Part shown: one piece after another, positions 9,512 to 18,190 of the stretch | How the letters are laid out: each line of letters starts with the position of its first letter | Position numbering within the stretch: position 1 is the stretch's first letter | DNA from: Hallella bergensis DSM 17361 | GTDB lineage: Bacteria > Bacteroidota > Bacteroidia > Bacteroidales > Bacteroidaceae | Direction: 5' to 3' | Length of the DNA stretch: 64,000 nt | NCBI RefSeq assembly: GCF_000160535.1 | Contig: NZ_GG704781.1 | Location: 517,330 to 581,329 of the forward strand | Notes under the pieces: model-generated | Told to the model about the DNA's origin: nothing | Database searches by the model: none | Seen by the model: the letters and a program-made list of their open reading frames with translations, nothing else | Position numbers and translations under genes: made by a program

Positions 9512-9547
9512 TAAAAAACACGTGATTTTTGTGTAGATAGGATCATT

Positions 9548-9944
9548 TGCATCGGTTTTTGTAAAAATCCCTAACCCTTTTTCAATATTTTATTCCTGAC
9601 CATATAGAAAGAAAAGCGCCATGTTTTTGGCATCAAAATGAATTTGGATGGATTGAAAGATTTTAAAAGTGTTACGGTTAATATCCAATGACGTGGCGGT
9701 TTGGGCTTGCTGGTTACATGACGGAAGCCCAGACGTAATGCGGTTAAGGCTTAGTCGCAATGTCATTCGATATCTAACCGCAGATGATCAAACCGTTACT
9801 ATAAGTTTAAATAAGTAAGTTTCTGATAACAAGTCTGTTAGAAACTGGTCAAATTTTGCCGAATTTCTGAACGTGGTATTCCGTTTTTAAAATTTGGGAA
9901 AATTAGCGGACTGTTTGTAAAGAAAATTGTTCTCATTTACAAAC
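9548..9944 (+). repeat. Dispersed intergenic element, copy A, with degenerate 22-bp repeats
   Basis: Roughly 395 nt without a convincing gene. By eye it aligns along most of its length with 23226-23615. Shared landmarks in the same order are a T-rich start followed by AATATTTT, the block GCGCCATGTT, a central tandem region, and a right part with AATTTT, ATTTC, ACGTG, a T-run, AAAT, GGGA and TTTGT. The central tandem region (about 9694-9800) has a 22-nt period: cggttNNggctt occurs at 9697 and again 44 nt later, with weaker units between and after. The strand is arbitrary. Function unknown. Confidence 0.55.
9913..9944 (-). terminator. Hairpin after the rluA-type / micro-protein unit
   Basis: Perfect 9-bp arms GTTTGTAAA/TTTACAAAC, extended inside by a 5-bp G-U-containing stem. 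It lies 14 nt after the stop of the 51-residue gene. There is no U-run directly after it on the minus strand, so terminator function is probable rather than certain. Confidence 0.45.
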
Positions 9945-9957
9945 GCGTAATTGTTTA

Positions 9958-10113
9958 CTATTGAAAATATACAAAGTAAATATAAGCCAATACGGCCACG
10001 ATTACGGCCAAGCAAATGATGCGGAAAAGACAACTTGTTATTTTCTTGAGGATGACAATACCTACAACAATGGCTGCCAATATAAAAAGATAATATGTAA
10101 AACCAGTGTTCAT
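9958..10113 (-). CDS. 51-residue hydrophobic membrane micro-protein
   Basis: ATG at 10113 to TAG at 9958 on the minus strand, 51 residues. The sequence begins MNTGFTYYLFILAAIVVGIV, then a short ILKKITSC turn, then a second hydrophobic stretch IICLAVIVAVLAYIYFVYF: two membrane helices in a hairpin with a basic/cysteine loop. It starts 14 nt after the stop of the pseudouridine synthase gene on the same strand, which fits translation as the last gene of that unit. The composition and clean two-helix pattern argue for a real gene that automated callers could miss. No function can be assigned. Confidence 0.65.
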   Translation of the reverse strand: MNTGFTYYLFILAAIVVGIVILKKITSCLFRIICLAVIVAVLAYIYFVYFQ

Positions 10114-10127
10114 ACAGATGATGCTTT

Positions 10128-11048
10128 CTATCGAAATAATTGAATAAAGTTTTGCGGAATGCGTGCCTGAAATTCCATGGGCTCATGGGTTACGGGATGA
10201 TAGAAACATAGCACATAGGCATGAAGGCACAGTCGGCCTATCGGGTCATCTCCATTACCATACTTGGGGTCGCCGCACACCGGATGCCCCATGTCGGCAG
10301 CATGTACGCGTATCTGATTTTTCCGACCGGTATCGAGCTTGAATTCGACTAAGGAGTGCTGTGGTGAGCGATCCAATGTGTAAAAATGGGTTACCGCATA
10401 TTTTCCCCCATTATCCGTTGAACTGCTGTAGGAAAAATACGACTTGTTGTCTTTAAGCCAACTGTCGATAGTGCCCTCATCTTGTTCCATCACCCCAGAT
10501 ACGACAGCAACATAACGACGGTCGTAGACTGTTCCTTTCCAGTCGGCCTGCAACGAAAATTCTGTTTTCTTGTCTTTAGCATATATCATGAGTCCACTCG
10601 TGTCTCGATCAAGACGATGAACCACATGGGCTTGGCAGGGCTGTTTGGTCTTATGGAAATACTCGTCAAGTACGGCTTTCACATTGAGCGAATGGTGCCC
10701 GGCAGGCATCGACAAAATCCCAACGTTCTTCTCCACAACAATGATGTAGGCATCCTCATAGACAATTTTTACATAACGACTTTTAAGGGTATTGTTGCGT
10801 TTAGTTTTGCTCACGGCTATTTTCATACCCGGAACAAGTGGAAAGTCATGACGAGTTATCTGTTTCCCGTTAACTTTTATACCTCGACCTTTCAGCGTGG
10901 CTTTAATCTTGGTGCGGCTTTCATTTAAGTTTGCCAGCAACCAGTCCAGAAGCGTTGATTCTTCCTGAACCACGTAATTGTCATAGGATTCTTTCCGATT
11001 CTCAGCTGTATTGAATAGTTTGCCTTTGTTCTTATTCCTATTTGCCAT
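10128..11048 (-). CDS. RluA-family RNA pseudouridine synthase
   Basis: A 306-residue enzyme that isomerises uridine to pseudouridine in rRNA or tRNA. An S4-like domain occupies about residues 30-80 and is followed by the catalytic domain. The active-site motif HRLDRDTSG has its catalytic Asp at 147, and the later segments RKNQIRVHAADMGHPV and LCLHAY are typical of the RluA/RluD group. The exact RNA position cannot be told from sequence alone. It starts 6 nt after the ABC permease stop and belongs to the unit that begins with the MFS transporter at 16900. Confidence 0.92.
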   Translation of the reverse strand: MANRNKNKGKLFNTAENRKESYDNYVVQEESTLLDWLLANLNESRTKIKATLKGRGIKVNGKQITRHDFPLVPGMKIAVSKTKRNNTLKSRYVKIVYEDAYIIVVEKNVGILSMPAGHHSLNVKAVLDEYFHKTKQPCQAHVVHRLDRDTSGLMIYAKDKKTEFSLQADWKGTVYDRRYVAVVSGVMEQDEGTIDSWLKDNKSYFSYSSSTDNGGKYAVTHFYTLDRSPQHSLVEFKLDTGRKNQIRVHAADMGHPVCGDPKYGNGDDPIGRLCLHAYVLCFYHPVTHEPMEFQARIPQNFIQLFR

Positions 11049-11054
11049 GCGTTT

Positions 11055-12254
11055 CTATTCTTTATTCTTCCAAATACTCATGATTTTATGACGGATTGCC
11101 AAAAAGTTACAGATACTCAAAGTTGCCAAGACCACTGTACCAAGCAGGATAGCAGGCATCATGGTGCCACTGTCCAAATTGGGAAAAAGTGTTTCTATGA
11201 TATCCATATAGTATTGACGGATGAAAAACAGCATACACCATGCCACCAAAAGTACCGACACATTGAGCACAATGGTCAGAACCTGATATGGTCGGGCAAC
11301 TTGGGCCGGGCTGTAGCCTATGAGCAGGAGGTTTTGTAACTTTGAGCTGTTTTTCTGTACAAGCAGATATATGCTCAGCATGAGAATATAAAAACTTAAC
11401 AGGGAGATCACCAGTCCCACAAACATCACCACACTAACCATGGTCTTGAGGAAATAGGTAGTCTTTTCTGTCTCCAACTGGTTGTTTTCCACCTCGTACC
11501 CATGTTTGTCAAGGTATTTGGTTATAGTTGCTTCAGCAGGATTCTCTGATTGCATCAACAGACGAGTGGTCTCTGCAAGTTCGTCGGGAGCAAAATATGC
11601 ATTGCTCCAATCCATGAACGCTTGTGGAACAAGAATGGAGCTTAGTCGATTTGAGAATCCCACGACCTTTCCCTTGAACCTGCCTTGGTGGCCATGCCCC
11701 TGAATCAATATATCAAGATCGATCATCCCCAGCAAGCCATCGCTGAGTTTTGGAAGAGAACGACTTTGTGCAAATCCGAAATTATACATCGTCATATAAG
11801 TACGGGGCAGGATGATCGGGACTTCCTGGTTTCCTGATGTATATCTCCAAGTATTTCCTTGTACCTCCACAAAGTCATCGGGAATACTTTCGAAGAACAA
11901 TTCTGTGTTGAGGACTTCGGTTCCGTTTATACCCATGTGAGCATTGGCCTTGTAGGCGGCAGAAGTGAATTTACCGATCTTTGTGGCAAAAGGTTGGGCT
12001 TTCAGGTCCTCTATTTCGGAATTGGTAAAGGAATTCGTGCGGCCGGAAATGGTGTTACCTGTTCCTATCTTCTTGCTCAGGATGACATAATTGGTCTTCA
12101 TGATGGCATCTTCGCCGATAAACACTGGAGACACGTCTTTGTAAAATTGGAATGACAACAGTACGATGCACATGCCAAACAGGTTGGCCAAGGCATACCC
12201 AACAAACTGGGGCACGCTGACATGTTGCTTTAATAACTTCCAGACCAAACTCAT
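11055..12254 (-). CDS. ABC-type permease-like membrane protein
   Basis: A 399-residue protein with one N-terminal helix (about 15-35), a large extracytoplasmic domain of about 230 residues, and three C-terminal helices (about 270-295, 320-345, 365-390). This is the FtsX/MacB four-helix topology. It overlaps the upstream ATPase gene by 4 nt, so the two are almost certainly partners. FtsX/MacB-type pairs transmit mechanical force across the membrane rather than carry solutes through a channel. The substrate or periplasmic partner is unknown; the DUF4836 lipoprotein upstream is a candidate by position only. Confidence 0.75.
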   Translation of the reverse strand: MSLVWKLLKQHVSVPQFVGYALANLFGMCIVLLSFQFYKDVSPVFIGEDAIMKTNYVILSKKIGTGNTISGRTNSFTNSEIEDLKAQPFATKIGKFTSAAYKANAHMGINGTEVLNTELFFESIPDDFVEVQGNTWRYTSGNQEVPIILPRTYMTMYNFGFAQSRSLPKLSDGLLGMIDLDILIQGHGHQGRFKGKVVGFSNRLSSILVPQAFMDWSNAYFAPDELAETTRLLMQSENPAEATITKYLDKHGYEVENNQLETEKTTYFLKTMVSVVMFVGLVISLLSFYILMLSIYLLVQKNSSKLQNLLLIGYSPAQVARPYQVLTIVLNVSVLLVAWCMLFFIRQYYMDIIETLFPNLDSGTMMPAILLGTVVLATLSICNFLAIRHKIMSIWKNKE

Positions 12255-12895
12255 AGTTTAAATGTTTTATCGTAGTTCAGATCCATGCGCTTGCCAATAC
12301 TTGTCACGATGATCCCAGCTCCCTGTGCCTTGGCTTCGGCGATCATGACGTTCCCCATCCTTTGAGCATTGGCGTCATCGAGGTGGGAAATGGGTTCGTC
12401 GACGACAATGAAATCGAAGGGCTGAACCAAAGCGCGTATCATAGCTACACGCTGTTGTTGGCCAAAGGACATACGTCCGATTCTGGCGTCCATCTTATCG
12501 TCAATACCAAGTATCTGGAACCATTCTCGTATCTGCGAATCTGATTTAAACCCCGTGAGTTTATTCTTAATCTGAACATTCTCCATGGCAGTTAACTCAG
12601 GGAAAAGGCGTAGTTCTTGAAAAAGGGTGCTTATATGAGTGCGACGCAAATCTACCCAGTGGCTCACGCTGAAACCTCGGGCATCGTCATCATCAAACAA
12701 TAATTGCCCACTGTAATCATGTCGATATCCCAATATGTAACTGCAAAGTGTGCTCTTCCCTTTTCCGGAGTCTGCTTCAACCAAATAGAGTTGTCCTTTC
12801 TCAAAGGTAATGTCTTGCTGCCACACCTCGGACTGCAGATTCTTTTGCAAGAAAAAACTCTGTGGCAATAGAGATAACAGACGAATTGTGTTCAT
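12251..12895 (-). CDS. Divergent ABC ATP-binding protein
   Basis: A 214-residue ABC ATPase partner of the downstream FtsX/MacB-like permease. The Walker A loop reads ADSGKGKST (residues 41-49), lacking the usual first Gly. The signature is MSFGQQQR (142-149) instead of LSGGQ, and Walker B is DFIVVDEP with Glu167 present. The switch position near residues 198-201 reads TSIG, where a His is expected. The Walker B Glu and the P-loop Lys47 are kept, so nucleotide binding is likely but hydrolysis may be slow. It starts 9 nt after the DUF4836 gene. Confidence 0.82.
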   Translation of the reverse strand: MNTIRLLSLLPQSFFLQKNLQSEVWQQDITFEKGQLYLVEADSGKGKSTLCSYILGYRHDYSGQLLFDDDDARGFSVSHWVDLRRTHISTLFQELRLFPELTAMENVQIKNKLTGFKSDSQIREWFQILGIDDKMDARIGRMSFGQQQRVAMIRALVQPFDFIVVDEPISHLDDANAQRMGNVMIAEAKAQGAGIIVTSIGKRMDLNYDKTFKL

Positions 12896-12904
12896 AAACC
12901 AAAT

Positions 12905-14254
12905 TTAGTCATTATTGACCGAGTCGACCTTTAAGGTGTAAACAATAGCGTTAAGATCACCAAACACGGGTCTTAACAACGAAGCAAATGTCTGTGCTTT
13001 ACTCCCTTGTAATGCAGAAAAGTTGATAACCATCGCCAATCTTTCTCCCTTAATCTTATTTTGCAGAAAAGAAGATATGGGATTAGTGGCAGGCATAACA
13101 CTTCGTAGAGCTGCATTCTTGCTGTCACCACTCATATACTGCCAATCGTTGGTAACACCAAAAAAATAGGTGGTGTTGTTTCCTGTATAATAATAGCAGT
13201 CACGTCCCCAGTCTCCAATATGTCCTCCTGCCGGAACACTTTGCTTCCAGTAATCCACGTCAGCCAACCAGTCGGCATGCTTCAGCTTGGCAGCCATCGA
13301 CATTCGAAGGCCTTGGGTTGCTAAGGCCGGAGATATCAGGACCATGTCACCATCAATACTCTTGATGATGTTATCCATATCGATTGCCGAATTGATACCG
13401 GCAAGCATCATTCGTATTCCCTTGTTCTGGCGCATCAATTCTATCAGCTTTGCACCTTCTACATTCATGAACAAGCCAAAAGCATCACTGTTGGCCATCG
13501 ATGCTACATATTTGCCCTCTATAGGACGATAAATTTTTGCAGCATGCTGTAAAGCCTCATTGATTTTCGGTTTCAAGGAGAATGTTTTCCCTTTTATTAT
13601 CAGGCACCCCTTCTCCACTGCCATTTCTGCAGCAATCATGATTTCCGAGGCATCAGTACCCCTGGGAGTGCCAAGTGTAAATGGTGTGACAAGTTGCTCT
13701 GGCAGAGCATCAGCCTCACAGACGAGTGACATGGGTGCATCAATGGAATCGAGTTTGGAAAAAATCGGAGTTGAGACAATCCCGTCTTTTTCATCTGCTG
13801 CAAGGTATTTTGCCATTGTTGTTGACAGGTCAAGCATAGCTTCCTGCAACACCGGCCCCATGATCAGAGTAGCCTTGTCAGAGTAGCCCACTACCCAATT
13901 ATTAGATAAAGCATAGAACTCAAACCCTTTTTTGGATGGTATTTTTTTTGCAACTTTATTGAGCGTTTGGCCTAATTTGTCGCCGTCGGAAACCTTGGCG
14001 CATAGCCCCAGGTTGCTTTGGGCATCCTCAAATATGTATATATTCGATGACAGATCGATTCCGGTATTGTTCAAATTAGACACTTGAAGCATGGTCTTGA
14101 GTAATACTTGGTTGCCGGTTCCGCTTAGCTTGGTTGGATTAATGCCCATCAGTAGTTTACTTTCAGAAGGTATAGTGTTCAAATAGTCGGTATCGGAACA
14201 CGATACACACAACAAGGTAAACCATGTCAGGATAAAATAAACAATCTTTTTCAT
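12905..14254 (-). CDS. DUF4836-type lipoprotein
   Basis: A 449-residue exported lipoprotein. The signal ends in the lipobox LCVSC (Cys19), and the mature part begins SDTDYLNTIPSESKLLMGIN. Two similar halves dominated by beta/alpha repeats are typical of DUF4836, a Bacteroidota family that often lies in operons with envelope or ABC genes. The molecular role is unknown. The start overlaps the rsmE stop by 4 nt, and the ABC ATPase follows 9 nt downstream, so the protein may work with the ABC pair in the envelope; this is inference. Confidence 0.75.
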   Translation of the reverse strand: MKKIVYFILTWFTLLCVSCSDTDYLNTIPSESKLLMGINPTKLSGTGNQVLLKTMLQVSNLNNTGIDLSSNIYIFEDAQSNLGLCAKVSDGDKLGQTLNKVAKKIPSKKGFEFYALSNNWVVGYSDKATLIMGPVLQEAMLDLSTTMAKYLAADEKDGIVSTPIFSKLDSIDAPMSLVCEADALPEQLVTPFTLGTPRGTDASEIMIAAEMAVEKGCLIIKGKTFSLKPKINEALQHAAKIYRPIEGKYVASMANSDAFGLFMNVEGAKLIELMRQNKGIRMMLAGINSAIDMDNIIKSIDGDMVLISPALATQGLRMSMAAKLKHADWLADVDYWKQSVPAGGHIGDWGRDCYYYTGNNTTYFFGVTNDWQYMSGDSKNAALRSVMPATNPISSFLQNKIKGERLAMVINFSALQGSKAQTFASLLRPVFGDLNAIVYTLKVDSVNND

Positions 14255-14976
14255 AATTTCCTTTTTGATAACTGTCCCATTGTCACCGCCATCAAACCTG
14301 CCGTTTCTGTACGCAGTCTGCTACTTCCAAGAGCAATGCTCTCATAGCCATGTTCCAGTGCAAAATGTACCTCGTCTATGGAGAAGTCTCCTTCGGGACC
14401 GACAAGTACGGTTATTTCTTCGTCTTGTGGAACTTGTTGAAGCTCTTCGAACAAGTCCACCTTTTCTATATCATGATAACAATGGGCTATAAATTTTCTG
14501 CCACGACGTGATTGAACAATAAAGTCTTTGAATTGAGTAAGGTCGTTCAGGCGCGGTTTCCACGCCTTTCGACTCTGCTTCATTGCAGAAACAATAATCT
14601 TATCAAGGCGATCTGTACGGATTTTCTTACGCTCAGAGAATTGACAAAGTAGCATGGTCACCTCGTCTACTCCTATCTCTGTCGCCTTTTCGAGCATCCA
14701 TTCCATGCGATCCATCATCTTTGTGGGTGCTATCGCTAAATGGATTCGACCCAACCAGGTTTTAGTCTGAGGCAATTCCTCCTTGATGATATAACTACAA
14801 TGTTTCCCTACGGATAGCGTTACTTCTGCATGATAGAACATTCCTTGACCATCCATGAGATAAATGTCATCACCAACTTGCAATCGTAACACTCGTATGG
14901 CATGTTGAGCTTCGTCTGATGGGAGTTCGGTAAGGTCAGAAGCATTGGGTGAATAAAAATATCTTATCTCTTTCAT
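14251..14976 (-). CDS. rsmE: 16S rRNA m3U1498 methyltransferase
   Basis: A 241-residue SPOUT-class methyltransferase of normal RsmE length, which methylates N3 of U1498 in 16S rRNA using S-adenosylmethionine. An N-terminal PUA-like domain (about 1-70) precedes the knot domain, with the conserved segments MMDRMEWMLEKATEIG, VLVGPEGDFS and ALGSSRLRTETAG. The Gly-Pro-Glu-Gly and Leu-Arg-x-Glu-Thr-Ala loops form the cofactor knot. Its ends overlap both neighbours by 4 nt. Confidence 0.95.
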   Translation of the reverse strand: MKEIRYFYSPNASDLTELPSDEAQHAIRVLRLQVGDDIYLMDGQGMFYHAEVTLSVGKHCSYIIKEELPQTKTWLGRIHLAIAPTKMMDRMEWMLEKATEIGVDEVTMLLCQFSERKKIRTDRLDKIIVSAMKQSRKAWKPRLNDLTQFKDFIVQSRRGRKFIAHCYHDIEKVDLFEELQQVPQDEEITVLVGPEGDFSIDEVHFALEHGYESIALGSSRLRTETAGLMAVTMGQLSKRKL

Positions 14977-15572
14977 TCCTGTGCCTCCTGCTCTTTGGTC
15001 GCATTGGAACTGTCTGATGAGGATTTCCTGCGGCGATTGATTTCGTCACGTAGATGTGAAGCCATCTCATAGTTTTCACTGTTGATAGCTTTGTCTAAGG
15101 CACTTTGAAGCATCTCATCGCTAATGGTGTTGACAGGTAGTGACACGCCGATAGAATTGCGGTCGTAGACCGTACTTTGGCGCTTAAACAACGATTCTGC
15201 CATCATAACGGGAATATCTCCACGACTTACATACGACAGCAATATTCCTTGTGTGACACTGATCGGCACCATGTCGGTAGTGTCCTCATTGCTCAGTACG
15301 GCTTGATATTTACCATCTTTAAGGGAGTCTATATGAACTTCAAGACGCAGATCGGTCTGCCATTGCAGCACATTCCATAGTGCTTCGGGAAGCAATCTCT
15401 CTACAAGGGGAGTACGGTCTATGCGTAAACTAAATTCGTTGAGCGTATGTTTGTCACATGGCAAGACCACCTGACGCAACTCTGCGCTGTCGGTAAGAAC
15501 CAACAAACCAATATCCGGTGAGCCTACTATTTCCGAAGCGCTCTTGAATAATAATCTTATCCTTGGTATCAT
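14973..15572 (-). CDS. DUF151 bifunctional-nuclease-domain protein with UVR motif
   Basis: A 199-residue protein. Residues about 12-135 match the DUF151/bifunctional nuclease fold (VVLPCDKHTLNEFSLRIDRT, DTTDMVPISVTQGILLSYVS). The C-terminal part contains a UvrB/UvrC-type helical hairpin, ALDKAINSENYEMASHLRDE, followed by a charged low-complexity tail rich in Ser, Lys and Glu. This two-part form is typical of Bacteroidota. Nuclease activity is known only from some plant and bacterial relatives and is not shown by the sequence. It sits between the transporter and rsmE with 4-nt overlaps on both sides. Confidence 0.85.
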   Translation of the reverse strand: MIPRIRLLFKSASEIVGSPDIGLLVLTDSAELRQVVLPCDKHTLNEFSLRIDRTPLVERLLPEALWNVLQWQTDLRLEVHIDSLKDGKYQAVLSNEDTTDMVPISVTQGILLSYVSRGDIPVMMAESLFKRQSTVYDRNSIGVSLPVNTISDEMLQSALDKAINSENYEMASHLRDEINRRRKSSSDSSNATKEQEAQE

Positions 15573-16900
15573 TCAGCAACTGATTTTTGTTTTTCCGGGT
15601 GATAGAGAATGGCGAAAGAAACACCAACTATCAATGAAAAGGTTGCAAATATAAACCAGCATGTAGACCAGTCGCCCATGAGATAACCATTGTCACCCCA
15701 CGAACAATAGTGATTTACAACAGCTCCGGCCGATAGTGTTCCAATGGTTGCACCTATTCCGTTGGTCATGAGCATAAACAACCCCTGTGCTGAGGCTTTG
15801 ATTGAGCTATCGCACTCTGAGTCTATGAAAATTCCACCGGTCACATTAAAGAAGTCGAATGCCACCCCATAGATAATACACGAGAGAATGAAAAGCAACA
15901 CTCCAGGCATGGTTGGACTACCGATACCAAACAAACCAAATCGGAAAACCCATGCAAACATAGCTATGAGCATGACTCCTTTTATACCATACCTTCTTAG
16001 AAAGAACGGAATTAGCAAGATGCACAAAGCTTCACTAACTTGGGAAATTGATGTCAACAGCGTAGCATTGTTTGCAGCAAAGGAACTTGCTATAAGAGGG
16101 TCGAGACTACCTTTAAAACTTGTTATGAATGGTCCTGCAAAACTATTGGTCACCTGGAGTGACATTCCCAACAATGACGAAAAAATCAAAAATAAAGCCA
16201 TTCGCTTTTGTTTGAATAACTTAAATGCATTAAGACCAAAGGTTTCGGCCAGCGATTTATTTTCCTGTTTCGTAGCAAGGTGGCATTCCGGCAATGTAAA
16301 ACAATAGATAAACAGTATGAAGCTTAATACCCCTGATACAAAAAACTGCATATAGGTATATTGGAATTTATGTGCATTCTCTGCAAAGGTGAACGAGAAC
16401 CCACCATCATCCCATACTGCACAGTTGACAAACCACATTGTCAGAATGAAGCCAACTGTTCCCAGCACACGTATGGGAGGGAAATCCTTAACGGTATCAA
16501 GGTTGTTGTTCTTTAGGATTGCGAATGCCGTCGTGTTCGAAAGGGCAATCGTGGGCATGTAGAAAGAGACGCTCAATGCGTACATTGCAATGAACAATCC
16601 CTTGTTTTGTATCTCATTGCCAAATCCGGCTTGCATTCCTATATACCAACAGCTCATCATAAAACCACCGGCCAACAAATGGCAAATGCCAAGCATTCGC
16701 TGAGGCTGTATGTATTTGTCCGCAACAATACCAATAAGAGTTGGCATGAAAATAGAGACTATGCCTTGTATGGCATAAAACCATGCTATTTCTGTTCCCA
16801 ATCCTGCAGTTCCGAGATAGTTGCCCATGCATGTAAGGTATGCACCCCAAACGGCAAACTCCAGGAAACTCATCAAGGCTAATCGCAGTTTCAAATTCAT
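15569..16900 (-). CDS. Nucleoside transporter of the MFS/NupG type
   Basis: A 443-residue inner-membrane carrier with twelve predicted helices. The N-terminus MNLKLRLALMSFLEFAVWGAY and the GIVADKYIQPQRML loop between helices 2 and 3 are characteristic of the nucleoside:H+ symporter group (NupG/XapB). It heads an eight-gene unit. The -7 core at 16925-16932 is the only promoter I find for the unit. The exact substrate (nucleosides versus a related compound) is inferred from the family. Confidence 0.85.
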   Translation of the reverse strand: MNLKLRLALMSFLEFAVWGAYLTCMGNYLGTAGLGTEIAWFYAIQGIVSIFMPTLIGIVADKYIQPQRMLGICHLLAGGFMMSCWYIGMQAGFGNEIQNKGLFIAMYALSVSFYMPTIALSNTTAFAILKNNNLDTVKDFPPIRVLGTVGFILTMWFVNCAVWDDGGFSFTFAENAHKFQYTYMQFFVSGVLSFILFIYCFTLPECHLATKQENKSLAETFGLNAFKLFKQKRMALFLIFSSLLGMSLQVTNSFAGPFITSFKGSLDPLIASSFAANNATLLTSISQVSEALCILLIPFFLRRYGIKGVMLIAMFAWVFRFGLFGIGSPTMPGVLLFILSCIIYGVAFDFFNVTGGIFIDSECDSSIKASAQGLFMLMTNGIGATIGTLSAGAVVNHYCSWGDNGYLMGDWSTCWFIFATFSLIVGVSFAILYHPEKQKSVAE

Positions 16901-16924
16901 CGGTGTTTATTTTGATTTACCTTG

Positions 16925-16932
16925 CAAAATTA
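16925..16932 (-). promoter_or_regulatory. Promoter -7 element for the MFS-transporter unit
   Basis: The minus strand reads TAATTTTG, 24 nt before the ATG at 16900. No good -33 TTG at 19-21 nt. It would drive genes from 16900 down to 9958. Confidence 0.5.
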
Positions 16933-17095
16933 GATAATTTTTCCCGAATTATGAAATAAAGAGAAAGAATATCCCAAAACGCACTTCTCAAGTCATATTA
17001 CACCTTTATTCCTTGGAAATTTGATGGGCTTAGTAGTAATGGATTATCCTTGCACGGTTCCCAGACTCCGTTTTAAGAGAGCAAAGTCCCCACCC

Positions 17096-18190
17096 TTACG
17101 TGGTCTTTGTTTTTTGGTAGCTCACGACAGCCCATACGTCTATAACTACAGCAAAGATGGTGAGGATAAGCAGATTGTGAGAAATGCTGGCCAATCCTCC
17201 ACCACGGATAAACACGGTCCGCATGCCATCGATGAAATAAGTTACAGGATTCAATATGGTTAGCTTCCGTGCCCAGTCGGGCATGCTTGCCAAGGGAGTG
17301 AACAATCCACTGAGAAGCATCACAAACATAATGACGAAAAACATTACGAACATGGCCTGCTGCATGGCATCGCTATAGTTTGAGATTATCAGTCCGATAC
17401 CGCTGAATATCAATGCCAGGACTATGGACAGGAGATAGACCAGAGCCAGGCTTCCTGCCGGAAAGATACCAAATACCAGCCACGCCAAGATGATACACTC
17501 TGTGAGAACCACCATTGCGATGATCCAATAAGGTATCATTTTTGACAATATAAACTCGATCTTGCTCACAGGCGTGACATTCATTTGCTCAATTGTACCT
17601 GCCTCTTTCTCGCTCACAATATTCAAAGCCAGCAGAAATCCGCATAGCATGATGAGCACCTGTGTCATCAAGGCGGGTATCATAAACAACTTATAGCTCC
17701 TGTGAGGGTTGAATAAGGCTATGGTGGAAAAAGGAGTCTCCTGCGGCTGAACTTGCTCCTCCAACAGATTCTGACTGACGATGTTAGCCAGATAAGCTGA
17801 TCCCATGCCACCCTTTGTTCCGTTCACGGCATTGGCGGCAATGAGTGCCTGCGGTTGCCTGCCATTTACTATGTCACGCTCGTAATGGCGGGGAATCTCC
17901 AGCACGACGTCGGCATCATTTCGCTCAATAGCCTTCATCCCTTCATTGTATGTAGGACTCGTTCCCGCAAAACGAAAATAAGGTGATGCTTGAATGCGTT
18001 GTGTCAGACGTTGAGACAGACTGCTATGGTCATTGTCTACCACACAGACGTTGATGTTTTTTACTTCCATGGTGGTTATCCATGGGAAAATCAACATGAT
18101 GGCAATGGGAAAAAGCAAGATGAGTTTCGGAATAAACGGGTTGTTCCGAATCTGAATGAATTCTTTTTCGATGAGAAAACGTAATGTCAT
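17096..18190 (-). CDS. ABC-2 type exporter permease (YbhR/YhhJ-like), second
   Basis: A 364-residue permease with one N-terminal helix, an extracytoplasmic domain of about 150 residues and five C-terminal helices, the ABC-2 exporter layout. The segment NIVSEKEAGTIEQMNVTPVS is the conserved cytoplasmic coupling helix region. It overlaps the preceding permease gene by 4 nt and is the last gene of the five-gene exporter operon. Two different permeases beside a double ATPase imply a heterodimeric pump for drugs or lipophilic compounds. Confidence 0.9.
   Translation of the reverse strand: MTLRFLIEKEFIQIRNNPFIPKLILLFPIAIMLIFPWITTMEVKNINVCVVDNDHSSLSQRLTQRIQASPYFRFAGTSPTYNEGMKAIERNDADVVLEIPRHYERDIVNGRQPQALIAANAVNGTKGGMGSAYLANIVSQNLLEEQVQPQETPFSTIALFNPHRSYKLFMIPALMTQVLIMLCGFLLALNIVSEKEAGTIEQMNVTPVSKIEFILSKMIPYWIIAMVVLTECIILAWLVFGIFPAGSLALVYLLSIVLALIFSGIGLIISNYSDAMQQAMFVMFFVIMFVMLLSGLFTPLASMPDWARKLTILNPVTYFIDGMRTVFIRGGGLASISHNLLILTIFAVVIDVWAVVSYQKTKTT

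Noticed and set aside
9887..10186. 99-codon minus-strand frame overlapping the end of the pseudouridine synthase gene
   Set aside because: It overlaps the real gene out of frame and has no protein-like pattern. The 51-codon frame at 9958-10113 in another phase is far more credible.
16933..17095. Gap between the MFS-transporter unit and the exporter operon
   Set aside because: I checked both strands for tRNA, promoter, hairpin and short frames and saw nothing convincing apart from the transporter promoter.
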